NCBI GenBank assembly: GCA_017428155.1
Contig: JAFRRJ010000030.1
Location: 1-58,362, forward strand
From: Clostridiales bacterium
Lineage (GTDB): Bacteria; Bacillota; Clostridia; Saccharofermentanales; Saccharofermentanaceae
DNA: 58,362 nucleotides
Direction of reading: 5' to 3'
A program made the position numbers and the translations under genes. Below, one piece after another: positions 25,040-33,760 of this stretch (its first letter is position 1; every line of letters starts with the position of its first letter). The notes below the pieces were generated by a model. It searched no databases. It saw nothing but the letters and a program-made list of their open reading frames with translations, and had not been told where the DNA came from.

Positions 25040-25066
25040 CTGTTGTTTTCAAATTTTATCAGGCTA

Positions 25067-25420
25067 TCAGAGAGCTGCCTTAGCCTTCTCAACGAGAGAA
25101 GTAAAACCAGCTGCATCTGTAACTGCGATATCGGAAAGAACCTTACGGTCAAGCTCGATACCAGCCTTCTTGAGGCCGTTCATAAATCTGGAGTAGCTCA
25201 TGTCGTTAAGACGGCAAGCTGCGTTGATACGGACGATCCAGAGTCTTCTGAACTCTCTCTTCTTGTTTCTTCTGTCTCTGTAAGCATAGTTACCGGACTT
25301 AAGAACCTGCTGGTTAGCAACCTTGAAAAGCTTGCTCTTATGACCCCAATAACCCTTTGCTGCCTTTAAAATCTTATGATGACGCGCTCTTGTGCGGATT
25401 CCTCTTTTAACTCTTGACAT
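25067..25420 (-). CDS. rplT: Ribosomal protein L20
   Basis: The 117-residue basic protein starts [19 protein letters not shown] and continues through [19 protein letters not shown], the standard L20 sequence. L20 binds 23S rRNA early in 50S assembly and, in Firmicutes, represses its own infC-rpmI-rplT operon. It lies 27 bases after rpmI. Length and order are normal. Confidence 0.98.
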   Translation of the reverse strand: MSRVKRGIRTRARHHKILKAAKGYWGHKSKLFKVANQQVLKSGNYAYRDRRNKKREFRRLWIVRINAACRLNDMSYSRFMNGLKKAGIELDRKVLSDIAVTDAAGFTSLVEKAKAAL

Positions 25421-25447
25421 TGTCTTGTCCTCCTAAATTCTAAGCAA

Positions 25448-25645
25448 TTAAGCGTAAGGGATCATCTTCTTGATGATTCTTGCATTCTGATCTGAGCATA
25501 CCTGGTTGTGTCTCAGGTGTCTCATTCTCTTAGTAGGTCTCTTGCTCAGAATGTGGCTTCTGAATGCCTGCTTATGGAGAACCTTACCGGTACCTGTAAC
25601 CTTGAATCTCTTCTTTGAAGAAGTGTGTGTCTTCTGCTTGGGCAT
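25448..25645 (-). CDS. rpmI: Ribosomal protein L35
   Basis: The 65-residue basic protein contains KQKTHTSSKKRFKVTGTGKV and SHILSKRPTKRMRHLR, typical of L35 of the large subunit. It sits between infC and rplT with short gaps of 18 and 27 bases and has a good AGGAGG ribosome site. Confidence 0.98.
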   Translation of the reverse strand: MPKQKTHTSSKKRFKVTGTGKVLHKQAFRSHILSKRPTKRMRHLRHNQVCSDQNARIIKKMIPYA

Positions 25646-25663
25646 ATTATCTTTCCTCCTAAA

Positions 25664-26188
25664 TTATTTTTTCTTTGCCGGTGACAGGTACATTACCATG
25701 TTCCTGCCTTCTATCTTGGGCGGCCTGTCTACAGAACCATATTCGGTCACGCTGTCTGCGAAGTTGTTCATTACTTCGAAACCCTTATTCTGGAAAGCCA
25801 TCTCGCGGCCTCTGAATCGGATGTTAACCTTTACTCTGTCTCCTGCCGAAAGGAACTTAACGACCATCTTGCGCTTAACTTCAACATCGTGAACATCTGT
25901 TGTAAGCTTCAAGCCGACTTCCTTAAGTTCTGTCTCCTTCTGCTTCTTCTTAGCTTCCTTCTCTCTCTTGCTCTTCTCGAAAAGGAATTTGTTGTAATCC
26001 ATTACTCTGCATACAGGGTTATCCGGATTAGGTGAAATGCAGACGAGATCCAGATCAGCTTCTTCAGCGCTCTTAAGAGCCTCTTCGATTGACACAACGC
26101 CAACCATCTGTCCTTCCGCGTCAATAAGACGAACCTGAGGGAACTTGATAGCTCCGTTAATCATCTGAGTATCATTGGTCTTTGCGAT
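25664..26188 (-). CDS. infC: Translation initiation factor IF-3, probable ATC start
   Basis: IF-3 binds the 30S subunit and checks start codons. The protein of about 174 residues has an N-terminal domain (IKFPQVRLIDAEGQMVGVV), the basic linker KSKREKEAKKKQKETELKE and the C-terminal domain. No ATG fits: a GTG at 26197 directly abuts the AAGGAG site, while an ATC at 26188 has AAGGAGG 8 bases upstream and gives the usual IF-3 N-terminus. Non-canonical ATT/ATC starts are well known for infC and let IF-3 regulate itself. A terminator-like attenuator lies in its leader. Confidence 0.93.
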   Translation of the reverse strand: MAKTNDTQMINGAIKFPQVRLIDAEGQMVGVVSIEEALKSAEEADLDLVCISPNPDNPVCRVMDYNKFLFEKSKREKEAKKKQKETELKEVGLKLTTDVHDVEVKRKMVVKFLSAGDRVKVNIRFRGREMAFQNKGFEVMNNFADSVTEYGSVDRPPKIEGRNMVMYLSPAKKK

Positions 26189-26226
26189 GGTAGCCACCTC
26201 CTTGTTTAAGACTTACTTTACCTGCA

Positions 26227-26253
26227 TAAAAAAAGAACGGATAAAATCCGTTC
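26227..26253 (-). promoter_or_regulatory. Attenuator in the infC leader (candidate L20 leader)
   Basis: GAACGGAT pairs with ATCCGTTC and is followed by seven T on the minus strand, 30-60 bases before the infC start. Farther upstream (about 26350-26363) the leader carries TCCGTTTCTC, nearly complementary to the terminator's first arm GAGAACGGA. This terminator/anti-terminator layout fits the L20-responsive leader known upstream of infC operons in Firmicutes. Confidence 0.6.
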
Positions 26254-26559
26254 TCTCATAACTACCCTGCCTTAATGGCAACCCCTCAAAAATGAGTAAT
26301 TTATCTAGTTATTGACCTCTTTACAAGCTTATCGCCGCTTGAGGTGAGAAACGGACGTTCTTCTTTCACGAGCGATATAATAATTGAGATTTGCCACAAA
26401 GTCAAGTAGTTGATAAATAAAGTTTCGCCAGTGCGAGTCCTCCGCGCTCTTTGAGCTTGTGCATAGCTCGTAATATTATTCTCTCGCTAAGGTCCTCCGC
26501 GCTTCGCTTGTGCGGAATCGCTCGAAGAATAATATTACTCGCATCAGTACATGTGAACT
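26254..26559. other. infC leader and repeat region before rnhB end
   Basis: The left part (26431-26546) holds two copies of a TCCTCCGCGC...GCTTGTGC repeat and a 17-base inverted repeat around AATATTATT. The right part (about 26260-26400) is the infC 5' leader. No gene is seen. Confidence 0.5.
26466..26542. repeat. Inverted repeat enclosing a GC-rich repeat unit
   Basis: GCTCGTAATATTATTCT (26466-26482) is matched by its complement at 26526-26542 in 15 of 17 positions. Between them lies one unit of a repeat (26492-26524) whose twin precedes it at 26437-26470 and whose relative is found in reverse at 43747-43780. The layout could form a long hairpin or be a small non-autonomous element. Confidence 0.55.
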
Positions 26560-27204
26560 TTAGTGAATTACTTTTAAGAATGATCTTCTATGTATAGGTG
26601 TCATTCCTTTTTCGCGGATCGCGGTATAGTGATCCTTGGTGCCGTATCCCTTATGTTTTGCAAAGCCGTAGCCGGGATACTGCGCATCATATTCGATCAT
26701 CATATGATCCCTTGTAACTTTTGCAAGTATTGAAGCCGCTGCGATGGAATCGGATTTTGCATCACCTTTTATTATCGGGATAACATCAAGTCCTGTGCCG
26801 GAGAGATTTACGGCATCGATAAGCAGAATATCCGGTGACTGACCCTTTGATGCCAGTTCCTTTACACAGGTTCTCATAGCCTTCTTTGTAGCTTCAAGTA
26901 TATTGATCTCATCGATCTCCTGAGGTCCGACTGCGCATATCGCATATGCTTTTGCTTTCTCTTTTATCTCGGCAAAAAGCTCTTCCCTTTTCTTCTCTGA
27001 AAGCTTCTTGGAATCATCAAGACCAAGGATCTTCACATCAGGATCCAGGATGCAGCACGCTGCAACAACGTGGCCCGCAAGCGGTCCTCTGCCGGCTTCG
27101 TCGATACCTCCGATCATCTTATAGCCTTTGGCAAGACAATCCTTCTCGTATTCATACATTGCATCGTATTTTGCATTAAGCTGTTCTGCTGTAAGCTTCG
27201 GCAT
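26560..27204 (-). CDS. rnhB: Ribonuclease HII
   Basis: The 214-residue enzyme removes RNA from RNA-DNA hybrids and single ribonucleotides from DNA. The acidic metal-binding residues are all visible: Asp35 and Glu36 in GIDEAGRGPLAG, Asp130 in LLIDAVNL and Asp148 in IKGDAKSDSIAAASI. The ATG lies 2 bases after the rbgA stop, so it is translated from the same mRNA, in the order rplS-rbgA-rnhB known from Bacillus. Confidence 0.96.
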   Translation of the reverse strand: MPKLTAEQLNAKYDAMYEYEKDCLAKGYKMIGGIDEAGRGPLAGHVVAACCILDPDVKILGLDDSKKLSEKKREELFAEIKEKAKAYAICAVGPQEIDEINILEATKKAMRTCVKELASKGQSPDILLIDAVNLSGTGLDVIPIIKGDAKSDSIAAASILAKVTRDHMMIEYDAQYPGYGFAKHKGYGTKDHYTAIREKGMTPIHRRSFLKVIH

Positions 27205-27206
27205 TG

Positions 27207-28112
27207 TTAATTACCTCTTTCAAAATCTTCCGGCATTTCAAGAGTTATCCTTCCTGTTCTGCCTTCTCTCAGATCATTTAAGAAAAGCCTTGCAAAGCGC
27301 TCTTCATCGATCCTTCCACCGCTCAGGATGCAGCCTCTCTTCTTTGCCATCTCAAGGAAAAGATCGTAATAAGGATCCTGATAGAACCCTTCATCTCCGG
27401 ACTGCTCAATATCAACATTAACGCCGTATCTTTCGCTGATAAGATCCGGATAGATTCCGAGCATTATCTTTAATGTCTCATATGCAACCTTGACGACATC
27501 AGTAACTTCTTCTTTGACAGAACCTAATGCTGTAAGGCATATTCCGCTCTTTGCATTGGCGATCCTGGGCCACAGGACTCCTGCCATATCCATGAGCTCA
27601 AGTCTTCCGCCTGTCATGATCCACTTGAAGTCTTTAGTGACACCGGGCTTGTCGCCCGTAACAGCAGCTTTTCTGCCCGCGAGAGCATTGATTATTGTCG
27701 ATTTGCCGGTATTTGGCGCGCCTACGACCATAACTCTGACAGGACGGCCTATTCTGCCCTTCTCGGCAGCCTTTTCGAGCTTGTCCTTCATAAGCTCCAT
27801 AGTGATGCTGTTCAATCTGTCGAAGCCCTTCTTGTGCGTGCTCTCAAGAGCGCAGGCACGTGTTTTGTCAGCTTCAAGAGCGGATATCCAGCGCGATGTT
27901 TTCGAAGGATCGGCAAGATCTGCCTTGTTAAGGATGACGATCCTGGGTTTATCGCCTATTATCCTGTCGAGTTCAGGATTGCGGCTCGAGAAAGGTATCC
28001 TCGCATCTGCTGTCTCATACACGAGATCGACGAGCTTTAATCTCTCGCCTGTCTCGTTCAGGGCCTTCTTCATATGACCCGGAAACCAGTTAATGTCATT
28101 CTTACCGCTCAT
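27207..28112 (-). CDS. rbgA: Ribosome biogenesis GTPase RbgA (YlqF)
   Basis: The GTPase of 301 residues acts late in 50S subunit assembly. It has the circularly permuted G motif order: G4 NKAD (about residue 63) first, then G1 GAPNTGKST (about 130) and G3 DMAG (about 178). NWFPGHMKKA at the N-terminus and a C-terminal helical RNA-binding domain are typical of YlqF. The ATG at 28112 is preferred to a GTG two codons upstream because GAGG lies 5 bases before it. It follows rplS after a terminator and lies 2 bases before rnhB. Confidence 0.95.
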   Translation of the reverse strand: MSGKNDINWFPGHMKKALNETGERLKLVDLVYETADARIPFSSRNPELDRIIGDKPRIVILNKADLADPSKTSRWISALEADKTRACALESTHKKGFDRLNSITMELMKDKLEKAAEKGRIGRPVRVMVVGAPNTGKSTIINALAGRKAAVTGDKPGVTKDFKWIMTGGRLELMDMAGVLWPRIANAKSGICLTALGSVKEEVTDVVKVAYETLKIMLGIYPDLISERYGVNVDIEQSGDEGFYQDPYYDLFLEMAKKRGCILSGGRIDEERFARLFLNDLREGRTGRITLEMPEDFERGN

Positions 28113-28163
28113 AAACACCTCATTAATTATTCCGTGATGATTTTAACACAATAGCAAACGAAA

Positions 28164-28189
28164 GAGGTTGCCCCATATGAGACAACCTC
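28164..28189 (-). terminator. Terminator after rplS
   Basis: GAGGTTG pairs with CAACCTC; the interior reads GTCTCATATGGGGC, close to the GTCTCA core seen in other terminators here. On the minus strand only TTT follows, so partial read-through to rbgA is likely. Confidence 0.6.
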
Positions 28190-28214
28190 CTGATAAACAA
28201 ATTTAAGCCGAAAA

Positions 28215-28556
28215 TCAGATCTTCTGTGTGATCTTTGCAGCCTTGCCCTGACGATCGCGGAGATAATAGAGCTTTGCTCTTCTGATCTTACCCTTACGAA
28301 TAACGTCGATGTGATCGATCTTGGGGGAATTTACAGGGAGAATTCTCTCTACGCCGATACCGTAAGATACACGGCGAATTGTTATTGTCTCAGAAAGGCC
28401 CTGACCTTTTCTTGCGATGACATAGCCTTCGAATACCTGAATACGCTCCTTTGCGCCTTCCTTGATAAGGAGGTGAGCCTTTACGAAGTCGCCGACTTCT
28501 ACTTCAGGATAGCTGTTCTTAATATTCTCGCTCTCGATGACTTTTACTAAATCCAT
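28215..28556 (-). CDS. rplS: Ribosomal protein L19
   Basis: The 113-residue protein begins [20 protein letters not shown] and contains [20 protein letters not shown] and the C-terminal basic tail, typical of L19 at the 30S-50S interface. The ATG at 28556 is used; the frame continues upstream without support. A hairpin in the 5' region may be a ribosomal-protein leader. It follows trmD by 76 bases as in other Firmicutes. Confidence 0.97.
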   Translation of the reverse strand: MDLVKVIESENIKNSYPEVEVGDFVKAHLLIKEGAKERIQVFEGYVIARKGQGLSETITIRRVSYGIGVERILPVNSPKIDHIDVIRKGKIRRAKLYYLRDRQGKAAKITQKI

Positions 28557-28572
28557 ATTGTTTGTTTCCTCA

Positions 28573-28609
28573 CTTTCCTGCAGATGTTCTTGCCTGGATA
28601 TGGCAGAGG
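28573..28609 (-). promoter_or_regulatory. Leader hairpin of rplS (L19-leader-like)
   Basis: On the minus strand GATGGTCCTCTGCC can pair with GGCAAGAACATC with a short bulge, 20-60 bases before the L19 start. Position and shape fit the L19 leader described in Firmicutes, but the match was judged by eye. Confidence 0.35.
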
Positions 28610-28632
28610 ACCATCCTGATAACTGGAGAATT

Positions 28633-29373
28633 TTAGCACATGCCCCTTTCAAAGGCAAGCATTTTGGCCCAATCACTTTCAGAAATGTTCAATTTGTCAA
28701 GCATATCGGGTCTGTTCTTCCATGTATCGACCAGTGCGGCAATGCGGTTATACTCAGCTATAGCGGCATCATTGCCGTTCTTTAAGACCTCAGGCACGGC
28801 CCTGTCATGCCATACCGGCGGCTTCGTATACTGGGGAGCTTCGAGCATTCCGTCTGTATGAGATTCATTGGTATAAGCCTCTTCATTCGGAAGCACACCC
28901 GGAACAAGCCTTGCGACAGCATCAATAACAACTATCGCTGCTGTCTCACCGCCCGTAAGAACGTAATCTCCTATTGATATCTCTTCATCACATATCTCGT
29001 CTATTACGCGCGCGTCTATACCTTCATAATGACCGCAAACGATCAGAAGATTCTCAAACTCAGCAAGTTCATGTGCATTGGCCTGATCGAAAACCTTGCC
29101 CTTGGGTGACATATAAACCGTGTGTGGCTTCTTGCCGCCGCAGAGCTCGACAGCCTTTTCGAAAGCGCCGTAAACAGGCTCAGGACGGATCATCATGCCG
29201 GTTCCGCCGCCGTAGATGGTGTCATCGACGCGGCCGTAGTTATTCGGCGCATAATCTCTCATCTGAATGCAAGACAAAGAGATCGCACCCTTGGCGATCC
29301 CCCTGCCCGTTATGCTCGTATTCAGATAAGTACTTACCTGCTCAGGGAATAATGTAGCTACATAGAAGTTCAT
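28633..29373 (-). CDS. trmD: tRNA (guanine-37-N1) methyltransferase TrmD
   Basis: The 246-residue knotted SAM enzyme methylates G37 of tRNAs that read CNN codons and prevents frameshifts. Visible landmarks are TLFPEQV near the start, [28 protein letters not shown] and the knot loop [14 protein letters not shown]. Its ATG overlaps the stop of the upstream TPM-like gene (ATGA). In most Firmicutes trmD follows rimM directly; here four unrelated genes and a terminator lie between them. Confidence 0.96.
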   Translation of the reverse strand: MNFYVATLFPEQVSTYLNTSITGRGIAKGAISLSCIQMRDYAPNNYGRVDDTIYGGGTGMMIRPEPVYGAFEKAVELCGGKKPHTVYMSPKGKVFDQANAHELAEFENLLIVCGHYEGIDARVIDEICDEEISIGDYVLTGGETAAIVVIDAVARLVPGVLPNEEAYTNESHTDGMLEAPQYTKPPVWHDRAVPEVLKNGNDAAIAEYNRIAALVDTWKNRPDMLDKLNISESDWAKMLAFERGMC

Positions 29374-30482
29374 GTACCGGCAGGACCCTCGCCCTTCAAA
29401 ATCGCAACCTGACCGTTCTGATCAACCTTGATCGCCGTGCCGCAGTACGGACAATGACCTACAGTGGCTTTGCGGATCTTATTTCCGGTTGAGCCGCAGT
29501 TAGGGCACGATACGGCAACATACTGCGTCTCAAGCTGATCATTATATTTCTGACGGTTGAACTCTGTCTGTGCCTGGTCTGCCGCAGCTTGGGCCTGGGC
29601 AGCCTTCTGCTTTGCGACTGCGACCTTACGCTTCTTAATGATGTTTGCAGTAATGACTAATCCGATGACTACTACGAGCACTACAGCTACGATACAGATC
29701 ATCTGATTCCATGTAAGCTGCTTGGTCATGATCCTGTCCGCAGCCTGCGAAAAAGCTGTCTTGAAGAACATTCCCTCATTAAGCGAATCGTCGGTATAGT
29801 AATAATCGATACAGTCGAGCAGGATCTCTCTTGCCTCCTCATCCATTACCTGAGTCTCGGCATCGTATCCGGGAGTAACAGTACAGATGTAATTGCTTGA
29901 AGCGTTGGGGTATTCACGGAAGATAATGAGAACATGTCCCTCATCTATGCCGAACATATCCTTATATGTTGTCTCGGCAAGTTCTTCAATGCTGCCTTCA
30001 GACATATAGTCCCTGCCTTCTTCTCCCATGATCCAGAGATAAGGCTGTACACCGGTCTTCTCATAGAAATATTCAAGACCTTTAATGACATTTCCTTCTT
30101 CGCCGCTCTCGTCGATCCAGTCGCCCCAGTCATCACGGTACCATTCGCCTATTTTATTGCACTTTGATTCGGGCAAAGCCTCTCTTTGAATTGTGGATCT
30201 GTCGATCTTATATATCGCATCCCACCCGAACGAGTTTGCAAGTCCGGACGCGAAAACGCAGAAGATTATAAACGGAAGAAAAATGATCCAGCCGATAACA
30301 TTGCTGCAGCCTGAACCGCCGCTGCCGCCTGAGCCGTAGCTGCCGTTCCTGTAACTGCTTCCGCTTGAATGGTGTGAATAAGAAGATCCGGAAGATCTGT
30401 AAGAAGAACTTCCTGAATGTGAATGACTGCTTGAAGAATGTGAACTGTGGTGTGAACCACCGCCTCCGCCGCCTCTGCCCAT
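29370..30482 (-). CDS. Membrane protein with Ser/His/Gly-rich head and zinc ribbon (TPM-like)
   Basis: The 370-residue protein begins with a low-complexity head of Gly, Ser, His and Tyr (about 1-60). A helix (about 63-84) leads to an outside domain of about 170 residues that resembles the TPM domain (EYFYEKTGVQPYLWI, GHVLIIFREYP). A second helix (about 262-284) is followed by a coiled coil and a C-terminal zinc ribbon, CPNCGSTGNK with CPYCGT. The N-terminal His/Ser-rich stretch could bind metal, but that is a guess. Its stop overlaps the trmD ATG by four bases. Function unknown. Confidence 0.7.
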   Translation of the reverse strand: MGRGGGGGGSHHSSHSSSSHSHSGSSSYRSSGSSYSHHSSGSSYRNGSYGSGGSGGSGCSNVIGWIIFLPFIIFCVFASGLANSFGWDAIYKIDRSTIQREALPESKCNKIGEWYRDDWGDWIDESGEEGNVIKGLEYFYEKTGVQPYLWIMGEEGRDYMSEGSIEELAETTYKDMFGIDEGHVLIIFREYPNASSNYICTVTPGYDAETQVMDEEAREILLDCIDYYYTDDSLNEGMFFKTAFSQAADRIMTKQLTWNQMICIVAVVLVVVIGLVITANIIKKRKVAVAKQKAAQAQAAADQAQTEFNRQKYNDQLETQYVAVSCPNCGSTGNKIRKATVGHCPYCGTAIKVDQNGQVAILKGEGPAGT

Positions 30483-30611
30483 AATGATAACCCTCCCTAA
30501 ATGTTGTAATCACAACGATTTCCAAGGGAAATAATAACATAAATGAACAATATTATCGATTTGTCAGCTTAAGTCTCATGTCTCTGAAAGAATACTGAAG
30601 ACGTAAGGAAA

Positions 30612-31106
30612 TCATATCCAACCGAGTTTTCCAATCCCGTAGATTCCAAGCACAAGCAAAACGATCATAATAACAAAAACTAATAAGGTGTGATGCGCAT
30701 GTGATTTGGTTTTGCTCTTCAAATAAAACAAGGTGCAGTTTGTATTTGGATCTTCAGGATCATAGCAGATCATCTGTTGATTCTTCTGCCAGAAAGCTCC
30801 GGATCCCTCTCCTTCTCCGGTATACACACGTCCGTTTACTTCAAACTGATATGTCAACAGAGTCTTGTATTCATAATGATCACGATTATCTGTAGACGTA
30901 TAATATGGAGTAAGCAATACCTGTTCCTTATATCTGTTGGTGACAGTGCCCATAGCTCTTCCGGTCAGATTTGAATAGGCTTTTTTAGATTTAAGTCTTC
31001 CAGGAATACGTGATAATTCAATTAAGATAAAAACGCCAATAAACGCGAGAACAATAGGTGCCAGGTTCTTTAAAGCAAGCATTGAAGGCTCATCAATAAG
31101 CAACAT
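30612..31106 (-). CDS. DUF3592-like membrane protein
   Basis: The protein of 164 residues has a helix at each end (about 13-33 and 138-160). Between them is a domain with KTLLTYQFEVNGRVYTGEG and YDPEDPNTN, the pattern of DUF3592-type proteins, whose function is unknown. The ATG at 31106 is preferred to one 14 codons upstream because GGGGGA lies 6 bases before it. It is separated from neighbouring genes by 100 bases or more on each side. Confidence 0.65.
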   Translation of the reverse strand: MLLIDEPSMLALKNLAPIVLAFIGVFILIELSRIPGRLKSKKAYSNLTGRAMGTVTNRYKEQVLLTPYYTSTDNRDHYEYKTLLTYQFEVNGRVYTGEGEGSGAFWQKNQQMICYDPEDPNTNCTLFYLKSKTKSHAHHTLLVFVIMIVLLVLGIYGIGKLGWI

Positions 31107-31184
31107 ACAAAATCCCCCATAAAAAATCTCAAAAATGCAAACCAACATTTATGATTATTATATCAATCTGTCTTATATAAATGC

Positions 31185-31210
31185 AAAAAGACCGGCAAAA
31201 TATGCCGGCC
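31185..31210 (-). terminator. Terminator of the 31241-31984 lipoprotein gene
   Basis: GGCCGGCA pairs with TGCCGGTC around a 5-base loop, followed by TTTTT on the minus strand. Confidence 0.8.
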
Positions 31211-31240
31211 TGTTTTGCATTAGATAATCATATTAAGAAA

Positions 31241-31984
31241 TCAATCGACAAAGAAGTTAGACTCTTCAACTAACAGTTCTTCATGATCGGCTGACTTGGT
31301 TAATCGAACGCGCGAATAAACTCCGTCAGCATTTTCAATATTGAAATCGACCCAACCTTCATCAGATTTATCCGTTCCTCCAACATCACCGCCGGGATAC
31401 ATTTCAGTGTATTTCGACTTAAAGAAATCGAATAAAGACTGACCCTTATCATCATAAATATAAATGGTCATAGTTGACTGTCTGGCAAGTATTCCGCCGG
31501 TTTCCTTATCCAAATTGGTTATAACTTCAGTTGCCATATCGTAATTACAACAAAAAGACAGTTCTTCTACGTAATTACGCTTATCAGTGTGAACAGCGCC
31601 ACAATACTCAAATACAAGACTTCCGGAAACACTGAATCCAAAAGGTTGAACCCCCATTTCCTGAGAAGGGAGTCTTGCTTCAAGCTGGCTCTCCGTCTCA
31701 CCGTCAATTAATTGTAAAGTAAGGTTCTTATGACAAAAATCAAATAATTCCTGCTCGCTCATAGAATCAACGAACAACTGATAAGGTTTGAATTCTTCAT
31801 CTCCCTTGGCTGAATCATTGGATTTTCCTGAATCACCCTTATCGGATTTACCTGAATCATCATTTACCGCAGCATTATTCTGTTTGCCTGAGTCACTGCC
31901 TGCTTTATTACCGGAACAACCGATAAAAGAACCGGCTAAAAGAACACATGACATTAACGCGCATGCAATTTTAATCTTTTTCAT
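31241..31984 (-). CDS. Lipoprotein, unknown function
   Basis: The protein of 247 residues begins MKKIKIACALMSCVLLAGS with lipobox FIGC, so it is exported and lipid-anchored. A low-complexity linker with repeats of DSGKSDKGDSGK follows, then a domain of about 180 residues without a recognised family. The ATG at 31984 has GGAGG 8 bases upstream; the frame before it has no site. It is transcribed divergently from another lipoprotein gene at 32254. Confidence 0.7.
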   Translation of the reverse strand: MKKIKIACALMSCVLLAGSFIGCSGNKAGSDSGKQNNAAVNDDSGKSDKGDSGKSNDSAKGDEEFKPYQLFVDSMSEQELFDFCHKNLTLQLIDGETESQLEARLPSQEMGVQPFGFSVSGSLVFEYCGAVHTDKRNYVEELSFCCNYDMATEVITNLDKETGGILARQSTMTIYIYDDKGQSLFDFFKSKYTEMYPGGDVGGTDKSDEGWVDFNIENADGVYSRVRLTKSADHEELLVEESNFFVD

Positions 31985-32253
31985 ATTCCTATCCTCCAAT
32001 TCGAAAATCAATTTATTCTATAAAATCAGAGCCTGTTTGTCTATAATCCGCAAATCTCAGAAAAAAACAGCCTAACCCCATAACAGTTAAGCAAAAATCA
32101 AACATAACTCAAAAATAGCGATTCCTATTGTAAATCGTTTGTTATCAGTTTGCCTTGGTTTTGCCTGATTTCTGATGCTGTTTGTTTTTGACAGGATCTT
32201 ACAATCAAGCCAAGGTTAACCTGCAAAAAACAGGGATGAAAGGAAAGAATACT

Positions 32254-33138
32254 ATGAGAAAACTAACATATAGATACCCTTCAAAAGCCGGTGCGGCAAT
32301 AATATCCGCCGCTATGCTGCTCTCAATGACAGCCTGCAACACGGATAAAAAGACCGAAGTCAATACACAGGCACCCGGCACAGCTGATCCAACCGAAGCA
32401 ATAATCAACATTACAGAGCCCAATGAGAACACAGCTCAGTCTGATAACAATTCCGGAGATCCGCTCTCATCTTCTAAGAAAAAAGCATACAGTGCTTATC
32501 TTGAGAAGCTCGAGAACTTAAAGGATACGATATCTGTCTACACCTGGATGAATATCGGCGGCGGCGATTCAAACTGGCTCTATCCTCAGGAGAACATTCC
32601 GTGCGCATTATTCGATCTTACGGGTGACGGAATCGAAGAGATGATCGTTATGGAAGGTCAGAAAAATCTTTCTGCAAATCTTGAGGTTTATTCCTATAAT
32701 GAATCAACCGAGGAGACTTCAGTCATCCTTTTCGTGGGATATCTGAATCCCCAGTTAGAGATTGGCCGCGGAGTCACGGTCGCAGCAACCAACGATGGCA
32801 GACTCCTCATTTCCGACAATCCGAGAGATGACAGCGAATACAATTCATGCATAACCTACGTATATAACGGATTCGAATTGCTTCCGGATCAGTCAGCGGA
32901 GGACCTCGTATCGTATACTGAGGATATGTCGCAGAAATATCACGAATACAAGATCAATGACGGCAGCGTAAGCGAAAGTGATTACACCGAGAAGATGAAC
33001 AAGATGATCGACTCCATCGATGTATTAATGCAGTATGGATTTGTAATCGGCGACAAGATGCAGTCCAAGATCGAAGGAATGACTTCCATAGCAATGTCTT
33101 ACGATCAGTTGCACGAGTACCTCGAACAGCACCTGTAA
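32254..33138 (+). CDS. Lipoprotein, unknown function
   Basis: The protein of 294 residues has a signal sequence ending in lipobox SMTAC, then a Thr/Asn-rich linker and a domain of about 220 residues. ALFDLTGDGIEEMIVMEG resembles a calcium-binding DxDGxxE-type loop seen in FG-GAP or dockerin-like repeats. The ATG at 32254 has AAAGGAAAG 7 bases upstream. It is the only plus-strand gene in this part of the window and lies in the block that splits rimM from trmD. Confidence 0.7.
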   Translation: MRKLTYRYPSKAGAAIISAAMLLSMTACNTDKKTEVNTQAPGTADPTEAIINITEPNENTAQSDNNSGDPLSSSKKKAYSAYLEKLENLKDTISVYTWMNIGGGDSNWLYPQENIPCALFDLTGDGIEEMIVMEGQKNLSANLEVYSYNESTEETSVILFVGYLNPQLEIGRGVTVAATNDGRLLISDNPRDDSEYNSCITYVYNGFELLPDQSAEDLVSYTEDMSQKYHEYKINDGSVSESDYTEKMNKMIDSIDVLMQYGFVIGDKMQSKIEGMTSIAMSYDQLHEYLEQHL

Positions 33139-33173
33139 GAAATAGAACACCTGAATAAAAAATCAGGAAACAA

Positions 33174-33209
33174 AAAACCCCCGGAACATGAAATCCCTCC
33201 GGGGGTTTT
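33174..33209. terminator. Bidirectional terminator between the lipoprotein gene and rimM
   Basis: AACCCCCGGA pairs with TCCGGGGGTT, with T-runs on both strands. It ends the plus-strand lipoprotein gene and also the ylxM-ffh-rpsP-khpA-rimM operon on the minus strand. Confidence 0.88.
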
Positions 33210-33231
33210 GATTTTTATCTTAGTCAAGAGA

Positions 33232-33756
33232 TCATTCGTATAATTCGTAAAGGCCTTCAGGCATCCTGCACTTGATAAAGCCTTCTTCGATATTTACTTC
33301 ATAACAATAGATCTTGACGAACGGAAGCATGAGGTCCTTTTTCTTGTCGCGCTTGATCTCAAGTGTAAACTGGGGACCTGTCTCAAAACAATCGGTAACA
33401 GTACCGACTTCCCCTCTTTCGTCATCAATGACTTTAAGGCCTTTTAAATCTGTAATGAAATAACTGTCCTTCTTGAGCTTGACGGCATTGTCTCTTGTTA
33501 CGGCAATAAATCTGCCGCGAAGGAGCTCTGCCGCATCTCTGTCAAGGACGCCTTCAAATCTGACAAGAACATTGCCTCTGTCCATTCTTGCAGATTGGCA
33601 TACCTTATCTTCGGGCTTCTCAAATTTCTGCCCGCAGATAATGCATTCCTTCAGTTTAAGGAAACGGCGCGGGTCGTCCGTTAAGGGGTAAACCTTAAGT
33701 TCCCCCCGGACACCGTGCGCGCCGGTAATCTTTCCTATAATGATGAGATTATCCAA
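33232..33756 (-). CDS. rimM: 16S rRNA processing factor RimM
   Basis: The 174-residue protein helps mature the 30S head and binds S19. It has IIGKITGAHGVRGELKVYP at the N-terminus (the RimM beta-barrel) and a PRC-barrel half with DLKGLKVID and LPFVKIYCYEV. It lies 4 bases after khpA. It is the last gene of its operon because a strong terminator follows. Confidence 0.95.
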   Translation of the reverse strand: MDNLIIIGKITGAHGVRGELKVYPLTDDPRRFLKLKECIICGQKFEKPEDKVCQSARMDRGNVLVRFEGVLDRDAAELLRGRFIAVTRDNAVKLKKDSYFITDLKGLKVIDDERGEVGTVTDCFETGPQFTLEIKRDKKKDLMLPFVKIYCYEVNIEEGFIKCRMPEGLYELYE

Positions 33757-33760
33757 AGAA

